IMG/VR virus record: IMGVR_UViG_3300027771_000124
Coordinates: 1 to 21,283 of that record
Reading direction: 5' to 3' (one strand)
From: a virus
Length of the DNA: 21,283 nt
Shown: piece by piece, positions 6,991-14,740 of the stretch
Position numbering within the stretch: the stretch's first letter is position 1
Layout: each line of letters opens with the position of its first letter
Notes under the pieces: model-generated
The model's input: the letters and a program-made list of their open reading frames with translations, nothing else
The model's database searches: none
Told to the model about the DNA's origin: nothing
Made by a program: the position numbers and the translations under genes

Positions 6991-9346
6991 TTACTCTTCT
7001 TGATCTAAGGTGCATTGAGCCTTCCCATTCTGCCGATAGGAACTGGCAGGGCAGGTGGCTGTTGCTTTCAATTGTAATTTTGATACGATCCGATTTTGAC
7101 ATAACAGGGAAACGGAAGTCTCCAGACGCAAGTGAAGTCGTGCCTAAGATAGACGCACCACCACCACCAATTGCTCGTCCAGTGTAGGAGTATGTAGCTC
7201 CCCCTCCGAATGAATCTAATTTAGGTTCAACCTTTACATCAAAGTCACCCGTATCCTGATAGCGTAGAAGCCACTGCTTGATTTGAAGCCTGCCCCCAGC
7301 AATCGACACGCGCCCACCGTTAGCTGTAGGTTCTTTAAGTGTTGGCTCAGAGAACTCATACTTCATGGTGTATCTCTCACCAATGTAAAACTCTGTAGAA
7401 GTCTTATCACCAGCTACTACCATGACACCTGCGGTGTGAGAAACTTGGCTAATGACTGTACCATGAGCTGACCCACGGGTAACGATTACAGGGGTATCTA
7501 AGGTGTAAGGGGTCGTGATGGTAGTTTGTTTGGCTACTGCATTATAAACTTTGGTTACACCAGTTTCATCTAGACGGAAATCTAAACGGGTGACGTACTC
7601 TTGGTTTGTATCGGAGCGACCTGCGTCGAACTGAATTTTTAATAAAACTGTCTTACCAGCTTTATTTCCTACCACATACAATGAACTCTCAATGAACTCG
7701 GCGCTGATGATGTTCATACCATCTAGCTTGTATTTAAACCAAGCTGATTGAAGCTTCTCGCGGCCAGCCCAGTGATACTTATAGATGTATAAGGTGCTAG
7801 CGTCTTCTGTAGTCAGACAGATTAATACGTTCTCTGCGGTGCTAGAGGCCATCTCATAGACGCCGTCCGGTACATACTTAGCTACGTGTGACGTAACATC
7901 CTGCGCATCTGATCGATCTGTATCATCTACAACATAGTATTCACGGACAGCGGTAAAGCCGCCTCGCTTTGCTGGGAAGTATACAACACTACCTGCTGTT
8001 GCTGGTCGTGCTGCTGTACTCGCTTCATACTCTGTTGTGGTGTTAATCGAGGTATTCTTTGGCGTGATGAAGTCAGCACCCTTCAGAATGAACTGTGTCT
8101 GGTCTGAGAAAAGTAGCAACTTACGGTCAAAGGCCACAGCATGTTTAAGTATCGAAACTTTGGTATTACTTGCGGCAATATCAATTGGATCGTTATCCAG
8201 TAGGGTACGTGCAGTTGTCGCAAAGAAGTCAAAGTATTCTGACGTTCTCGACATGATGACGTTCTCGCCTGATAGGAAACCTAAACGGTTCTGGAAGAAG
8301 AACGTGTCTGAGATTTTACCACCAATAAAGGAAGGGTTGGGAACAGAGGTTAAATCACCTACTGCGCGGTCGCCCCATTCTGCTTGCTCTAATGTGAAGC
8401 TGCCGTTGGATTGACGAATGAGGAGGTGCGGCATCGTTGCTGCATCAATCTCGTATTCGATGTTTGGTTCAATCCATTCGATCCATGTACCGTCACCAAT
8501 TTTAGATTGGGTGCCGTTATCTGATACGAATTTAACGTAGTAATCATCAAAGTCGTTTGTCTGGTCACCTTGTATGTGAGCAATATAACCGTGTGGTGCT
8601 TTGTTTGGGAGTTCATCAAAGCGTTGTACTGTGCCTACAGTTGGCGAGAGACCTTCATCACCAAGACTATCGTAAGTGGCTAGGTCAAACGAAGCGTTAC
8701 CTGTCTTTGTAATGACTACTGTAGAGCCATCAGCTCGTGCAGTGAAATTGGATTGTCCATTGATTGCTGAAGCCAATCTAGATGCGATATCATCTGTCCG
8801 CGTCTGTAGTTGGTCAGTTGAGCTTGTCGTGATGTTAGCGGCTACGCCACCATCTAGGTATACAGTGTAGCGTTGGTTGTAATCACCTTGTTTAACGGCA
8901 ATCAAACCTGTGAATGGGTATAGTGGGGAGGTCGCGCTTGACATCGCTGCCGTCTTAGACGTGTTAACGATGAAGGTATAATCGGCCACTGTAACTGCGC
9001 GGAAGTCAGCGGCGGGTGTGGTACTATCAAGGTATGATGTGCCATCTGGGTATGTAACTGTTTTTGCTACACCGTTAAGGTCGTAGACAGCTACAGTATT
9101 TGCATCATCAATAAACACAAAGTAGCGTTCATTAACGTCTCGATTAATTAAGTGTGTGAACGTGCCTGTAGTCTCTGAATTTCTCATGAGAGCTACATGC
9201 TCTGCAGGCGGTCGTTTACTAAGGCCCTCAACCAAAGAGGGGAAGGCATTCTCCATCACCTCTGCCTGTGAAGACAGACGTAACGATGGGGACTGCTGTG
9301 AGATGCCTTGTACTAGGTTTGGAATAGCGGAACTAATTAAACCCAT
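6983..9346 (-). CDS. Tail tubular protein B, T7 gp12-like (nozzle)
   Basis: A 787-residue structural protein matching T7 gp12 (794) in length, position and N-terminus. MGLISSAIPNLVQGISQQSP, then SLVEGLSKRPP, corresponds to T7 MALISQSIKNLKGGISQQPD, then SETEGLQKRPP. Six copies form the distal tail nozzle below the gp11 ring and hold DNA until ejection. The rest is beta-rich, with many short strands and repeated Thr/Val/Asp, and includes a segment on surface-exposed propeller-like blades (NRLGFLSGENVIMSRTSEYF and KLLLFSDQTQFILKG) that is a hallmark of gp12 homologues. No signal peptide or enzymatic motif was seen. The start codon shares one base with the gp11-like stop (TAATG), implying coupled synthesis of the two tail parts. 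The call is firm. Confidence 0.95.
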   Translation of the reverse strand: MGLISSAIPNLVQGISQQSPSLRLSSQAEVMENAFPSLVEGLSKRPPAEHVALMRNSETTGTFTHLINRDVNERYFVFIDDANTVAVYDLNGVAKTVTYPDGTSYLDSTTPAADFRAVTVADYTFIVNTSKTAAMSSATSPLYPFTGLIAVKQGDYNQRYTVYLDGGVAANITTSSTDQLQTRTDDIASRLASAINGQSNFTARADGSTVVITKTGNASFDLATYDSLGDEGLSPTVGTVQRFDELPNKAPHGYIAHIQGDQTNDFDDYYVKFVSDNGTQSKIGDGTWIEWIEPNIEYEIDAATMPHLLIRQSNGSFTLEQAEWGDRAVGDLTSVPNPSFIGGKISDTFFFQNRLGFLSGENVIMSRTSEYFDFFATTARTLLDNDPIDIAASNTKVSILKHAVAFDRKLLLFSDQTQFILKGADFITPKNTSINTTTEYEASTAARPATAGSVVYFPAKRGGFTAVREYYVVDDTDRSDAQDVTSHVAKYVPDGVYEMASSTAENVLICLTTEDASTLYIYKYHWAGREKLQSAWFKYKLDGMNIISAEFIESSLYVVGNKAGKTVLLKIQFDAGRSDTNQEYVTRLDFRLDETGVTKVYNAVAKQTTITTPYTLDTPVIVTRGSAHGTVISQVSHTAGVMVVAGDKTSTEFYIGERYTMKYEFSEPTLKEPTANGGRVSIAGGRLQIKQWLLRYQDTGDFDVKVEPKLDSFGGGATYSYTGRAIGGGGASILGTTSLASGDFRFPVMSKSDRIKITIESNSHLPCQFLSAEWEGSMHLRSRRVNG

Positions 9347-9933
9347 TATAGCACCTTACGATTGAAGCCACGGTTCATTACTCGAGATACTGAAAAGCTA
9401 TCCATCATATTGTAATCAGCGGTATCGCCTTGGTATTCTTTGAGATCGATTAAAGCTTTTTGCTCATCTCGCGAGGTCATCTTATGGATAGTCTCTGAGT
9501 TTAGCAGGCGATCTGAAAAGATACGGGAAGCCCGAGTTGTAATATATTTCTTAGCGACATCTGGGAGCTGTAGGAAGTCTTGGAAATAGACGATGCTTAC
9601 TTTGATTTTAGATGTAAATTCATAGCTACGCTTATCCAGATTAAACAGCTTACCCTCGCGGCGTACAATGTTGTAGTCCCTTGCATCGATACGTGCGGTA
9701 TCTGCAGGAACGATGATTTCTTTAAAACCATCTGGGGAAAGCTCAACACCGTCTTCGGTATTAAAGTGCCACCCTTGAGCCTGAACCTCACGGCTAACTT
9801 CGTTCAGGACCTGCTTGGCAATAGAGACATCAGTCACTTGATTACCTGTAAGAGTGTTAACGGGTGCCTCACCGATTGTAGTAAGTAAGACGTTGACCGC
9901 TTCTAGCTCGGTCATGGACGTTGGTTTAGTCAT
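9346..9933 (-). CDS. Tail tubular protein A, T7 gp11-like (adaptor)
   Basis: A 195-residue protein, the same size as T7 gp11 (196). Twelve copies form the adaptor ring between the portal and the nozzle and give attachment points for the fibres. Diagnostic segment: ELEAVNVLLTTIGEAPVNTL, aligning with T7 [20 protein letters not shown]. Then comes EVQAQGWHFNTEDGVELSPD, aligning with IQSRGWTFNIEEGITLLPD, and KKYITTRASRIFSDRLL, aligning with RYWIVTKASRQFNNRFF. The C-terminus has the family's YNMMDSF pattern. The ATG at 9931-9933 is preceded by GAGGA six bases upstream. It is the first gene after the capsid terminator, so it depends on read-through or a promoter I cannot identify. The call is firm. 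Confidence 0.95.
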   Translation of the reverse strand: MTKPTSMTELEAVNVLLTTIGEAPVNTLTGNQVTDVSIAKQVLNEVSREVQAQGWHFNTEDGVELSPDGFKEIIVPADTARIDARDYNIVRREGKLFNLDKRSYEFTSKIKVSIVYFQDFLQLPDVAKKYITTRASRIFSDRLLNSETIHKMTSRDEQKALIDLKEYQGDTADYNMMDSFSVSRVMNRGFNRKVL

Positions 9934-9948
9934 GATGTCCTCATATGG

Positions 9949-9983
9949 AAAAAAAAGGGCTGACCCTATAAAAGAGCCAACCC
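9949..9983 (-). terminator. Strong intrinsic terminator after the major capsid gene
   Basis: On the minus strand GGGTTGGCTC (9983-9974) pairs with GGGTCAGCCC (9966-9957), giving a ten-pair stem that includes three G-U pairs. The loop is TTTTATA and eight T residues follow (9956-9949). It lies 10 bases after the capsid stop codon and 15 bases before the gp11-like start. This is the place occupied by T-phi after gene 10 in T7, so it probably lowers transcription of tail genes relative to capsid. Confidence 0.92.
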
Positions 9984-9993
9984 AGATTAAATT

Positions 9994-10956
9994 TTAAGAA
10001 GTTTTAATTTCTACGGCACACTCAGGACGTAGGATACCGTGGCCCATTGCGTACTTAGCAGCCATCAACGTACCTTGGTACATGACTTCAAAGTCGCCAG
10101 ATGTGCGCTCTACGGCTAGGTCCATCAACTTAACTGTACCGATTGCAGATTTCTGCATAACCAGTGCGGCTGTAGTTGAGAAGTTACCGGAGTAAGTGTT
10201 GTTCTCGCCAGATACTGCAGCTACGTTAGTTGTTGGCAGGTTGTTAGTCTTAACAATCTGAATACCAGCAACTTTAAGAACTGTACCTTCAGCGTATACA
10301 CCAGCTCCACCCCAGTCACGATTGATGACGGAAGTCTCTTGGACCAAGTTGTAATACTGTGCAGGAGCTACAAGTGCCACACGCTCGTTCTCAGGCACAT
10401 CTTTCTCGTCCAGAGCTTTTGCTGCGTCGAAGATAGCTGCAGCCAAAGCTGCGCCAGATGTCTTAGAAGTCGAGGAAACTAGAGCTGAACCGCCATTACC
10501 ACCAGTTACGGTAGCTGCTGAACGTGCGCCCAATAGACCTACGCGCATTGTGCGTGTGTCAAATTCTTTAGCCAAGGCCATACCCAACAAGCGGCTGTAC
10601 TCAGCGCGCACGTCATAATGATTTTTAGCCTCATCGATATTTGCAATAAATGTGTCAGCAATCAATACATCATCGATGTTGATAACGATTTCATTGTGAG
10701 CAATTTTCTGTGTACCCAACAAAGGTGTACCTACAGTGTGGTATGCAGCGTTAGCTTTACCTGTCACTGGGAAGGACGCTGACTTGCCGTTCGCGATTGT
10801 GCGAGAGACGTGCAGGTCTTTCATTACGTTTACTTCGTCAAAAGCGGTGAGAACTTCACCAGCGAAGACTTTTAGGAACAGAGCCGAAGCTGCTGCGTTA
10901 TTTGCTGGGGTCGCCTTATTGACAACACCCAAGCGTGATGCGGTTACATTTGTCAT
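9994..10956 (-). CDS. Major capsid protein, T7 gp10-like (HK97 fold)
   Basis: A 320-residue protein, slightly shorter than T7 gp10A (345), with clear matches throughout. ALFLKVFAGEVLTAFDEVNV matches T7 ALFLKVFGGEVLTAFARTSV. GKSASFPVTGKANAAYHTVG matches GKSAQFPVLGRTQAAYLAPG. NHYDVRAEYSRLLGMALA matches NHYDVRSEYTSQLGESLA. SAIGTVKLMDLAVERTSGDF and AKYAMGHGILRPE match SAVGTVKLRDLALE and AKYAMGHGGLRPE. It builds the icosahedral shell around the scaffold. The ATG has an AGGA site eight bases upstream. A roughly 190-base untranslated leader precedes it and a strong terminator follows at once, which marks it out as a separately tuned, high-expression unit. There is no room for a long frameshift extension of the T7 10B kind. 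Confidence 0.97.
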   Translation of the reverse strand: MTNVTASRLGVVNKATPANNAAASALFLKVFAGEVLTAFDEVNVMKDLHVSRTIANGKSASFPVTGKANAAYHTVGTPLLGTQKIAHNEIVINIDDVLIADTFIANIDEAKNHYDVRAEYSRLLGMALAKEFDTRTMRVGLLGARSAATVTGGNGGSALVSSTSKTSGAALAAAIFDAAKALDEKDVPENERVALVAPAQYYNLVQETSVINRDWGGAGVYAEGTVLKVAGIQIVKTNNLPTTNVAAVSGENNTYSGNFSTTAALVMQKSAIGTVKLMDLAVERTSGDFEVMYQGTLMAAKYAMGHGILRPECAVEIKTS

Positions 10957-11147
10957 TTTCTTTATCCTATGAAATTTTTATTTAGATTGAGAATGACTGT
11001 CGCTTACTACTTGTCAGGGTTGTCGGACGCATCCGGCCTAGTCGTTCATCGTTGATAGTCTCAGCCACCTAAAGAGGTGTGCTAGATGTTCTCGTGTCAT
11101 AGGAATTGACGGGACGTGGTTGATACCCAGCGCCCCGCCAGAGGTAG
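10957..11147 (-). other. Untranslated leader upstream of the capsid gene
   Basis: About 190 bases without a convincing gene, the longest non-coding stretch in the window. On the minus strand it holds two small hairpins: one with stem 11066-11070/11075-11079 (CACCT/AGGTG, loop of four) and one with stem 11024-11027/11032-11035 (CGGA/TCCG, loop of four). GTTGATA occurs twice on the plus strand (11051-11057 and 11119-11125). The last 40 bases before the capsid start are A/T-rich. I could not find a sigma-70 promoter with good -35 and -10 boxes and spacing. It may hold a phage- or host-specific promoter, an RNase processing site or a translation-enhancing leader. None is shown by the sequence alone. 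Confidence 0.45.
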
Positions 11148-11207
11148 TTACTTCTTCTTTGGTGGACGACCTACTTTTGTACCGTAAGTCCCTTTACCTT
11201 TAGGCAT
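11148..11207 (-). CDS. Tiny basic phage peptide (19 residues)
   Basis: A 19-codon gene encoding MPKGKGTYGTKVGRPPKKK, which ends in TAA. Peptides of the form MPKGKGTYG-KVGRPPKKK recur in many phages near capsid and portal genes, and that recurrence is my main reason for calling it. An excellent AAAGGAG ribosome binding site overlaps the scaffold stop codon and lies seven bases before the ATG. The peptide is strongly basic (seven Lys/Arg in 19), with a GRPPKKK tail similar to an AT-hook core (GRP). DNA or RNA binding is therefore conceivable, but no function is known to me. It is far below usual gene-calling length and easily missed. Confidence 0.8.
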   Translation of the reverse strand: MPKGKGTYGTKVGRPPKKK

Positions 11208-11218
11208 AATAATCTCCT

Positions 11219-11911
11219 TTAAAATACCGAAGAACGCCCCAGCTTTTCCTCTACATCTTTAGTATACGCAGAGTCCTTGCCGTATCGGGCGTCCTTCATT
11301 GCAGCTACAACTTCCGCTGTGCTACGGAACTCATCCTTGGATGGTGCCTGTGATTTTCCTGAGAGCAAGTTAGGCTCAGAGCCTTCCATAGCTTCTCGCT
11401 TAGACTGCAGCCATTCGACTGCCATCTTAGCATTATCAGTACCTGTCCCAACCATTTGGTTGTAGAGTTCAAGTTCATTGTTCTCGAGGCTACCTTTAGC
11501 CCATTCAGTTAACTCTTGATAACCGTCTTTACCGCCAGCGACTTCCATCACTGCATCTGCATCTGCTGTCTGAGCGGATTGCATACCCTTGATATAGGTT
11601 TCCACCATCTCTTTGGGGTAACCCATAGTCTCAAGTTCTGCGTAGCTTTCCTCGCCTAACTCACCAGAGCTAGAAAATTCCTCAGAGAACTTATCGAAAC
11701 TTGGTGGGTCACTTTTAGGTGCCTCAGTTTCAGGAGCAGCTTCATCGGCTGGACCTGATAGTTTCTTCTCAAGTTCACTGTAGGATTTTGCTAGGTCTTC
11801 GGGAGAGCTAAACTTTTCAGGCAACCATTCAGGACGTTCAGATTGGTTATCCTCCGCAACAGGTGCTTCTGGGCCAGTATCGTCTTCTGTGATTGTGATG
11901 CTTTCTGCCAT
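11219..11911 (-). CDS. Capsid assembly scaffold protein, T7 gp9-like
   Basis: A 230-residue, very acidic protein located between portal and capsid genes, the position of T7 gp9 (307 residues). Scaffolds guide procapsid assembly and then leave the shell. The N-terminal third is rich in Glu, Asp, Ser and Pro and probably disordered, with RPEWLPEKFSSPEDLAKSYS, a segment typical of podovirus scaffolds (PEWLPEKF-S-EDLAKAY-ELE). Then come helical segments and a C-terminal part with more basic residues (DARYGKDSAYTKDVEEKLGR), the usual capsid-binding end. There is no obvious ribosome binding site before the ATG. The upstream 46-residue ORF ends three bases earlier, which suggests translational coupling. 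The call is firm by motif, composition and position. Confidence 0.92.
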   Translation of the reverse strand: MAESITITEDDTGPEAPVAEDNQSERPEWLPEKFSSPEDLAKSYSELEKKLSGPADEAAPETEAPKSDPPSFDKFSEEFSSSGELGEESYAELETMGYPKEMVETYIKGMQSAQTADADAVMEVAGGKDGYQELTEWAKGSLENNELELYNQMVGTGTDNAKMAVEWLQSKREAMEGSEPNLLSGKSQAPSKDEFRSTAEVVAAMKDARYGKDSAYTKDVEEKLGRSSVF

Positions 11912-11914
11912 GTT

Positions 11915-12055
11915 CTAGTAATCGATCCGTGTAATTTTGGATACGCCTTTAGATACGGCAGGTGCAGCCAGTGGTTTCTTTTCAGGTGTGGGTGCAGGTG
12001 TAGCTTCTTCAGCTTTATCCTGCGTCACTGCCTTGTTGTCTTTGGCTTTCAACAT
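11915..12055 (-). CDS. Small Lys/Pro/Ala-rich ORF overlapping the portal end (46 residues)
   Basis: A 46-codon ORF starting inside the portal gene (41-base overlap) and ending three bases before the scaffold start. It begins MLKAKDNKAVTQDK, has a Pro/Thr/Ala/Lys-rich middle (EEATPAPTPEKKPLAAPA) and ends VSKGVSKITRIDY. An AGGA site lies about nine bases before the ATG. It bridges the roughly 100-base gap between portal and scaffold, and without it the scaffold ATG would have no visible ribosome binding site. Both points support it as real and coupled. I recognise no family. Low complexity and charge fit a small virion or assembly accessory protein, but that is a guess. Confidence 0.6.
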   Translation of the reverse strand: MLKAKDNKAVTQDKAEEATPAPTPEKKPLAAPAVSKGVSKITRIDY

Positions 12056-13568
12056 AAGAGTTTCCTAATGCTTTAGCGCCTTCTTGAACGGCTGACGGGC
12101 CAGCTTGCATCATCATCTGTTGCTGCTGTGCCTGTTGCTGTTCTTGGGCGATTTGTTCTTGTGATTTAATCAAGCCTTCAGTCTCGATACCGAGAGCTGT
12201 GGCACGACGTTTGATGTAATCCTGTAGATTGACGTACTGCTGTAGAACCTCTGGTCCTAGAGCTTGCGTCATACCCTGAATAAACATGTCCAACTTGCGT
12301 AGGTCGTGACCGCGTCCGAGGGCTTCCATACCTGTGACGATTGTAGGTTTAACTACATCGTCTGGTAATTTAGGCAGCTTCTTCGATTTGGTCAGAACCT
12401 CAATCTTACGGTTAACGTAAGGCAACTGAAATTCCTGCGACAAGATAGAGTAGATACCGGATAGGGTATCCTCTAGTTCACCTGCAAGGTAACGAATTTC
12501 CTCTGCAGTAACTCGTTCACCGTTACGTTGTACTGATGATTGCAACATGAACTGTTGTGACAAGCGTTCCTCGATACCCTGCATAGCCTGATAGGCTACT
12601 CGGAAGTCGTTGAACTTATCCATCTGTAGAACTGATACATCATTCCGGTTGCCCTCGATGATTGCAGTGTTCTCAGCCTGTGCAATTGTACGCATACGTG
12701 TAGTGCCGTTTGGGTTCACCATAAAGAGAACCTTGGCAGCGGCTGCAGCGCCTTCGACAATTGCTTGGGATAGACCCTCAAGGGACCGAAGGTCACCTAG
12801 AAGTTCTTCTACAAACCCACGACCATAGTCCTCACCGTCGATGCGGGAGAAACGAAGGGGCAGGAAGGGGACATTGTTCTTTTTGTATTTGCCTTTAGAG
12901 CCAGTGATGACTGACCCTTTGACTTCTTGGTATACGTTAAAGAACTCGTTCTTACGCTCGATGTGAGTGTAAACTTCAACAGTCTTTTCATCACCTTCGA
13001 GTTTACCAGAGATGTTAGCAGCGGTCGCTTTATCTAGAGCGTTAGGTGAGACATGCTCAACAGTAACAACTTCTAGAACTTCACCATTAGGTGCGCGAGA
13101 TACGACATAACTGTCTAGGTGGATTACTCGTGTCTTCTCAGGGCCAATGTGCAATAGCACGTTGCCGCCTACGATAAGATGTTTCAGTGCTTCGTGTACC
13201 GCAACTCGGTCGCCAGATGTTTCAATCTCCGACATAACTGCCCGCTCATACTCACCCAGTTGCTGTTCAATCTGGGTTCGCGCTGCTTCATCTTCGGCCA
13301 AATCCTTTAAGGTGTAAGGCTCAACCATGAAACGGAAGAAGGGGGAGTTAGGTGGCATCAGAGCAAGAGAGAGTTTCGATGCTAGGTTATTCACCCCACG
13401 CGCACCGATACCCTGAAACGGAGTATATAAATCACTCGTTTCGTTATGGGCATCTTGCGGTATCAGGGAGGGAATTGTTAGCAACGAGCAGTCTCTTGCT
13501 CGATCTAGATAAGATTGACGCGACTGTTCGAGTTGGTGGTAACGCGCTTCAGCGGTTCCCATACTCAT
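12015..13568 (-). CDS. Portal (head-tail connector) protein, T7 gp8-like
   Basis: A 517-residue protein nearly as long as T7 gp8 (536). Twelve copies form the portal through which DNA is packaged and ejected. Clear family segments: LLTIPSLIPQDAHNETSDLY (T7 YTIPSLFPKDSDNASTDYQT), GARGVNNLASKLSLALMPPN (T7 GARGLNNLASKLMLALFPMQ), GRGFVEELLGDLRSLEGLSQ (T7 GRSYIEEYLGDLRSLENLQE), SSVQRNGERVTAEEIRYLAG, ELEDTLSGIYSILSQEFQLP and TGMEALGRGHDLRKLDMF. The C-terminus is Gln/Met-rich (from about residue 465), as in T7. The ATG is eight bases after the previous gene's TGA. Its ribosome binding site is weak (GTGAGAA), so coupling to the 78-residue gene is likely, and Met3 is an alternative start. Confidence 0.97.
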   Translation of the reverse strand: MSMGTAEARYHQLEQSRQSYLDRARDCSLLTIPSLIPQDAHNETSDLYTPFQGIGARGVNNLASKLSLALMPPNSPFFRFMVEPYTLKDLAEDEAARTQIEQQLGEYERAVMSEIETSGDRVAVHEALKHLIVGGNVLLHIGPEKTRVIHLDSYVVSRAPNGEVLEVVTVEHVSPNALDKATAANISGKLEGDEKTVEVYTHIERKNEFFNVYQEVKGSVITGSKGKYKKNNVPFLPLRFSRIDGEDYGRGFVEELLGDLRSLEGLSQAIVEGAAAAAKVLFMVNPNGTTRMRTIAQAENTAIIEGNRNDVSVLQMDKFNDFRVAYQAMQGIEERLSQQFMLQSSVQRNGERVTAEEIRYLAGELEDTLSGIYSILSQEFQLPYVNRKIEVLTKSKKLPKLPDDVVKPTIVTGMEALGRGHDLRKLDMFIQGMTQALGPEVLQQYVNLQDYIKRRATALGIETEGLIKSQEQIAQEQQQAQQQQMMMQAGPSAVQEGAKALGNSYVESQRQQGSDAG

Positions 13569-13576
13569 TCAGTTTC

Positions 13577-13813
13577 TCACTTAGTAATCTGAAGACCAGC
13601 GCCCTTACCGAGATTGCTCACGGTAGGATCGAGATCGACTTTAAGTTGTGATGTACCCGAGGCTTTACCTTGGATTGCACCTTTCTCTGCTGCCATCCCA
13701 CTCTCGGGATTGCTCGGGTCATACATATTTGTCATGACCGGATTAACCGCTGCAGGGGCTGCAGGGGGTGGGGCTGGTGTAGGTGCTGCTGGCGAACCGC
13801 CTCCAATACACAT
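13577..13813 (-). CDS. Small virion-assembly protein, T7 gp7.3-like position
   Basis: A 78-residue protein just upstream of the portal, where T7 has gp7.3 (99 residues, a virion protein needed for tail and fibre attachment). It starts MCIGGG, then has a Pro/Ala-rich stretch (about 8-23), and ends with SQLKVDLDP...GAGLQITK. A short Cys-Gly-Gly start, a low-complexity middle and a C-terminal S-LKVDL-P...GL-I motif are common in podovirus proteins at this place. T7 gp7.3 ends similarly in SLSVARSSGGGINI. An AGGAG site lies nine bases before the ATG. Function is inferred from position. Sequence similarity is limited to the C-terminus. Confidence 0.65.
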   Translation of the reverse strand: MCIGGGSPAAPTPAPPPAAPAAVNPVMTNMYDPSNPESGMAAEKGAIQGKASGTSQLKVDLDPTVSNLGKGAGLQITK

Positions 13814-13816
13814 AAT

Positions 13817-13993
13817 CTATTCTCCTAGTTTTGAAGCTTGTTGTTCTTCGTAAAGTGTTTGCATGAAATCTACGACCGAACGCTGTCCACCTCGCCACAT
13901 CAGCATATCATGCTGCTCAAGATATTGAGGTGCCATAACTGGGAAACGTGTATTCAGTTCATTTAGTAGTTCGTTAGATATATAAGGGAACAT
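13817..13993 (-). CDS. Small conserved-looking ORF between PhoH and gp7.3-like gene (58 residues)
   Basis: A 58-codon ORF that fills the gap after phoH. It begins MFPYISNELLNELNTRFPVM and ends QTLYEEQQASKLGE. Arrangement: a short helix (ELLNELNTRFP), the segment APQYLEQHDMLMWRGGQRSV, and a final helix. GAGGAT lies about nine bases before the ATG, and the stop is followed by the next gene's start after three bases, overlapping its ribosome binding region. Spacing and ribosome binding site support a real gene. I do not recognise the family. As the first gene of the virion module it may be an assembly factor, but nothing in the sequence proves it. Confidence 0.72.
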   Translation of the reverse strand: MFPYISNELLNELNTRFPVMAPQYLEQHDMLMWRGGQRSVVDFMQTLYEEQQASKLGE

Positions 13994-14017
13994 TGATCTA
14001 ATCCTCTATGGTGCAAC

Positions 14018-14731
14018 CTAATCAAATGCTCGTGTCCATGCGGCACAGATGCCAGAACGAACAACGTCATCATGAGTAAAGTTACAGTGGGCTGCAGGGA
14101 TGTCGTGTTTATGTAGTAGGTCGATAGCAATCTTCAGGCCTGAAGTTCCCTGAAGGTCATGCTGCGAGATATCGCCGTTGATGACGACCTTAGTTTCCTC
14201 ACCAATTCGAGTGAGAAACATCTTCATCTCATGGGCGGTGAGGTTCTGACCCTCATCTAAGATGACGAAAGCATTATTAAAAGAACGACCACGCATAACT
14301 TCGAATGGGACAATCTCGATGTCACCTCGCTTGATTGCTAGCTCGTACTTACCTTTACCCAGCCGAGCAATTAGCACTTCCGTTAGTGGGTAGACCCAAG
14401 GTGCAATCTTATCTTCGATAGTACCGGAGAAGAACCCCAGCGATTTACCAGCAGGAATGTTTGGACGTGTTAAGATAATCTTACGGACACGCTTTTGTGC
14501 ATACATATCTGCGGCAATAGCTGCAGCAATAAAGGTTTTACCAGTACCTGCAGGTCCTGTGACGAAGACCTGTGAATACTGTTTAATGCAGTTGATATAG
14601 TTATCTTGAGCTACGTTCATAGGTAGGAGGGCTTGGACGCGCGGAGTTACCACGCGCCCTTGCTCTTCGACCTTACGTTGATAGGCAGACTTCTTAGTCT
14701 TATCTCTTTTGCTTATCGTGTTCTTGGCCAT
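14018..14731 (-). CDS. phoH: PhoH-like P-loop ATPase
   Basis: A 237-residue protein with a complete PhoH ATPase core: Walker A GPAGTGKT at residues 59-66, the LTRPNIPAGKSLGFFSGTIE segment at 88-106 characteristic of PhoH, Walker B FVILDEGQN at 155-163, and sensor-like VVINGDISQHDLQG at 182-195. The basic N-terminus (about 1-25) has many Lys residues. PhoH proteins are common in marine phages and related to helicase-type ATPases. An RNA- or phosphate-stress-related role has been proposed in bacteria, but the role in phages is unresolved. The ATG is preceded by AAGGAA, and the NrdJ stop is nine bases upstream, so it belongs to the nucleotide module operon. The family call is firm; function remains open. 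Confidence 0.96.
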   Translation of the reverse strand: MAKNTISKRDKTKKSAYQRKVEEQGRVVTPRVQALLPMNVAQDNYINCIKQYSQVFVTGPAGTGKTFIAAAIAADMYAQKRVRKIILTRPNIPAGKSLGFFSGTIEDKIAPWVYPLTEVLIARLGKGKYELAIKRGDIEIVPFEVMRGRSFNNAFVILDEGQNLTAHEMKMFLTRIGEETKVVINGDISQHDLQGTSGLKIAIDLLHKHDIPAAHCNFTHDDVVRSGICAAWTRAFD

Positions 14732-14740
14732 TGTTGTTCC

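Noticed and set aside
9934-9993. Programmed frameshift giving a longer capsid form, like T7 gp10B
   Set aside because: Only 60 bases separate capsid stop and next start, they contain a strong terminator, and no slippery heptamer was seen at the end of the capsid gene.
10957-11147. Sigma-70 promoter or tRNA in the capsid leader
   Set aside because: CTGACA occurs on the minus strand, but no acceptable -10 box lies 16-18 bases downstream. No cloverleaf or anticodon arm could be folded by eye.
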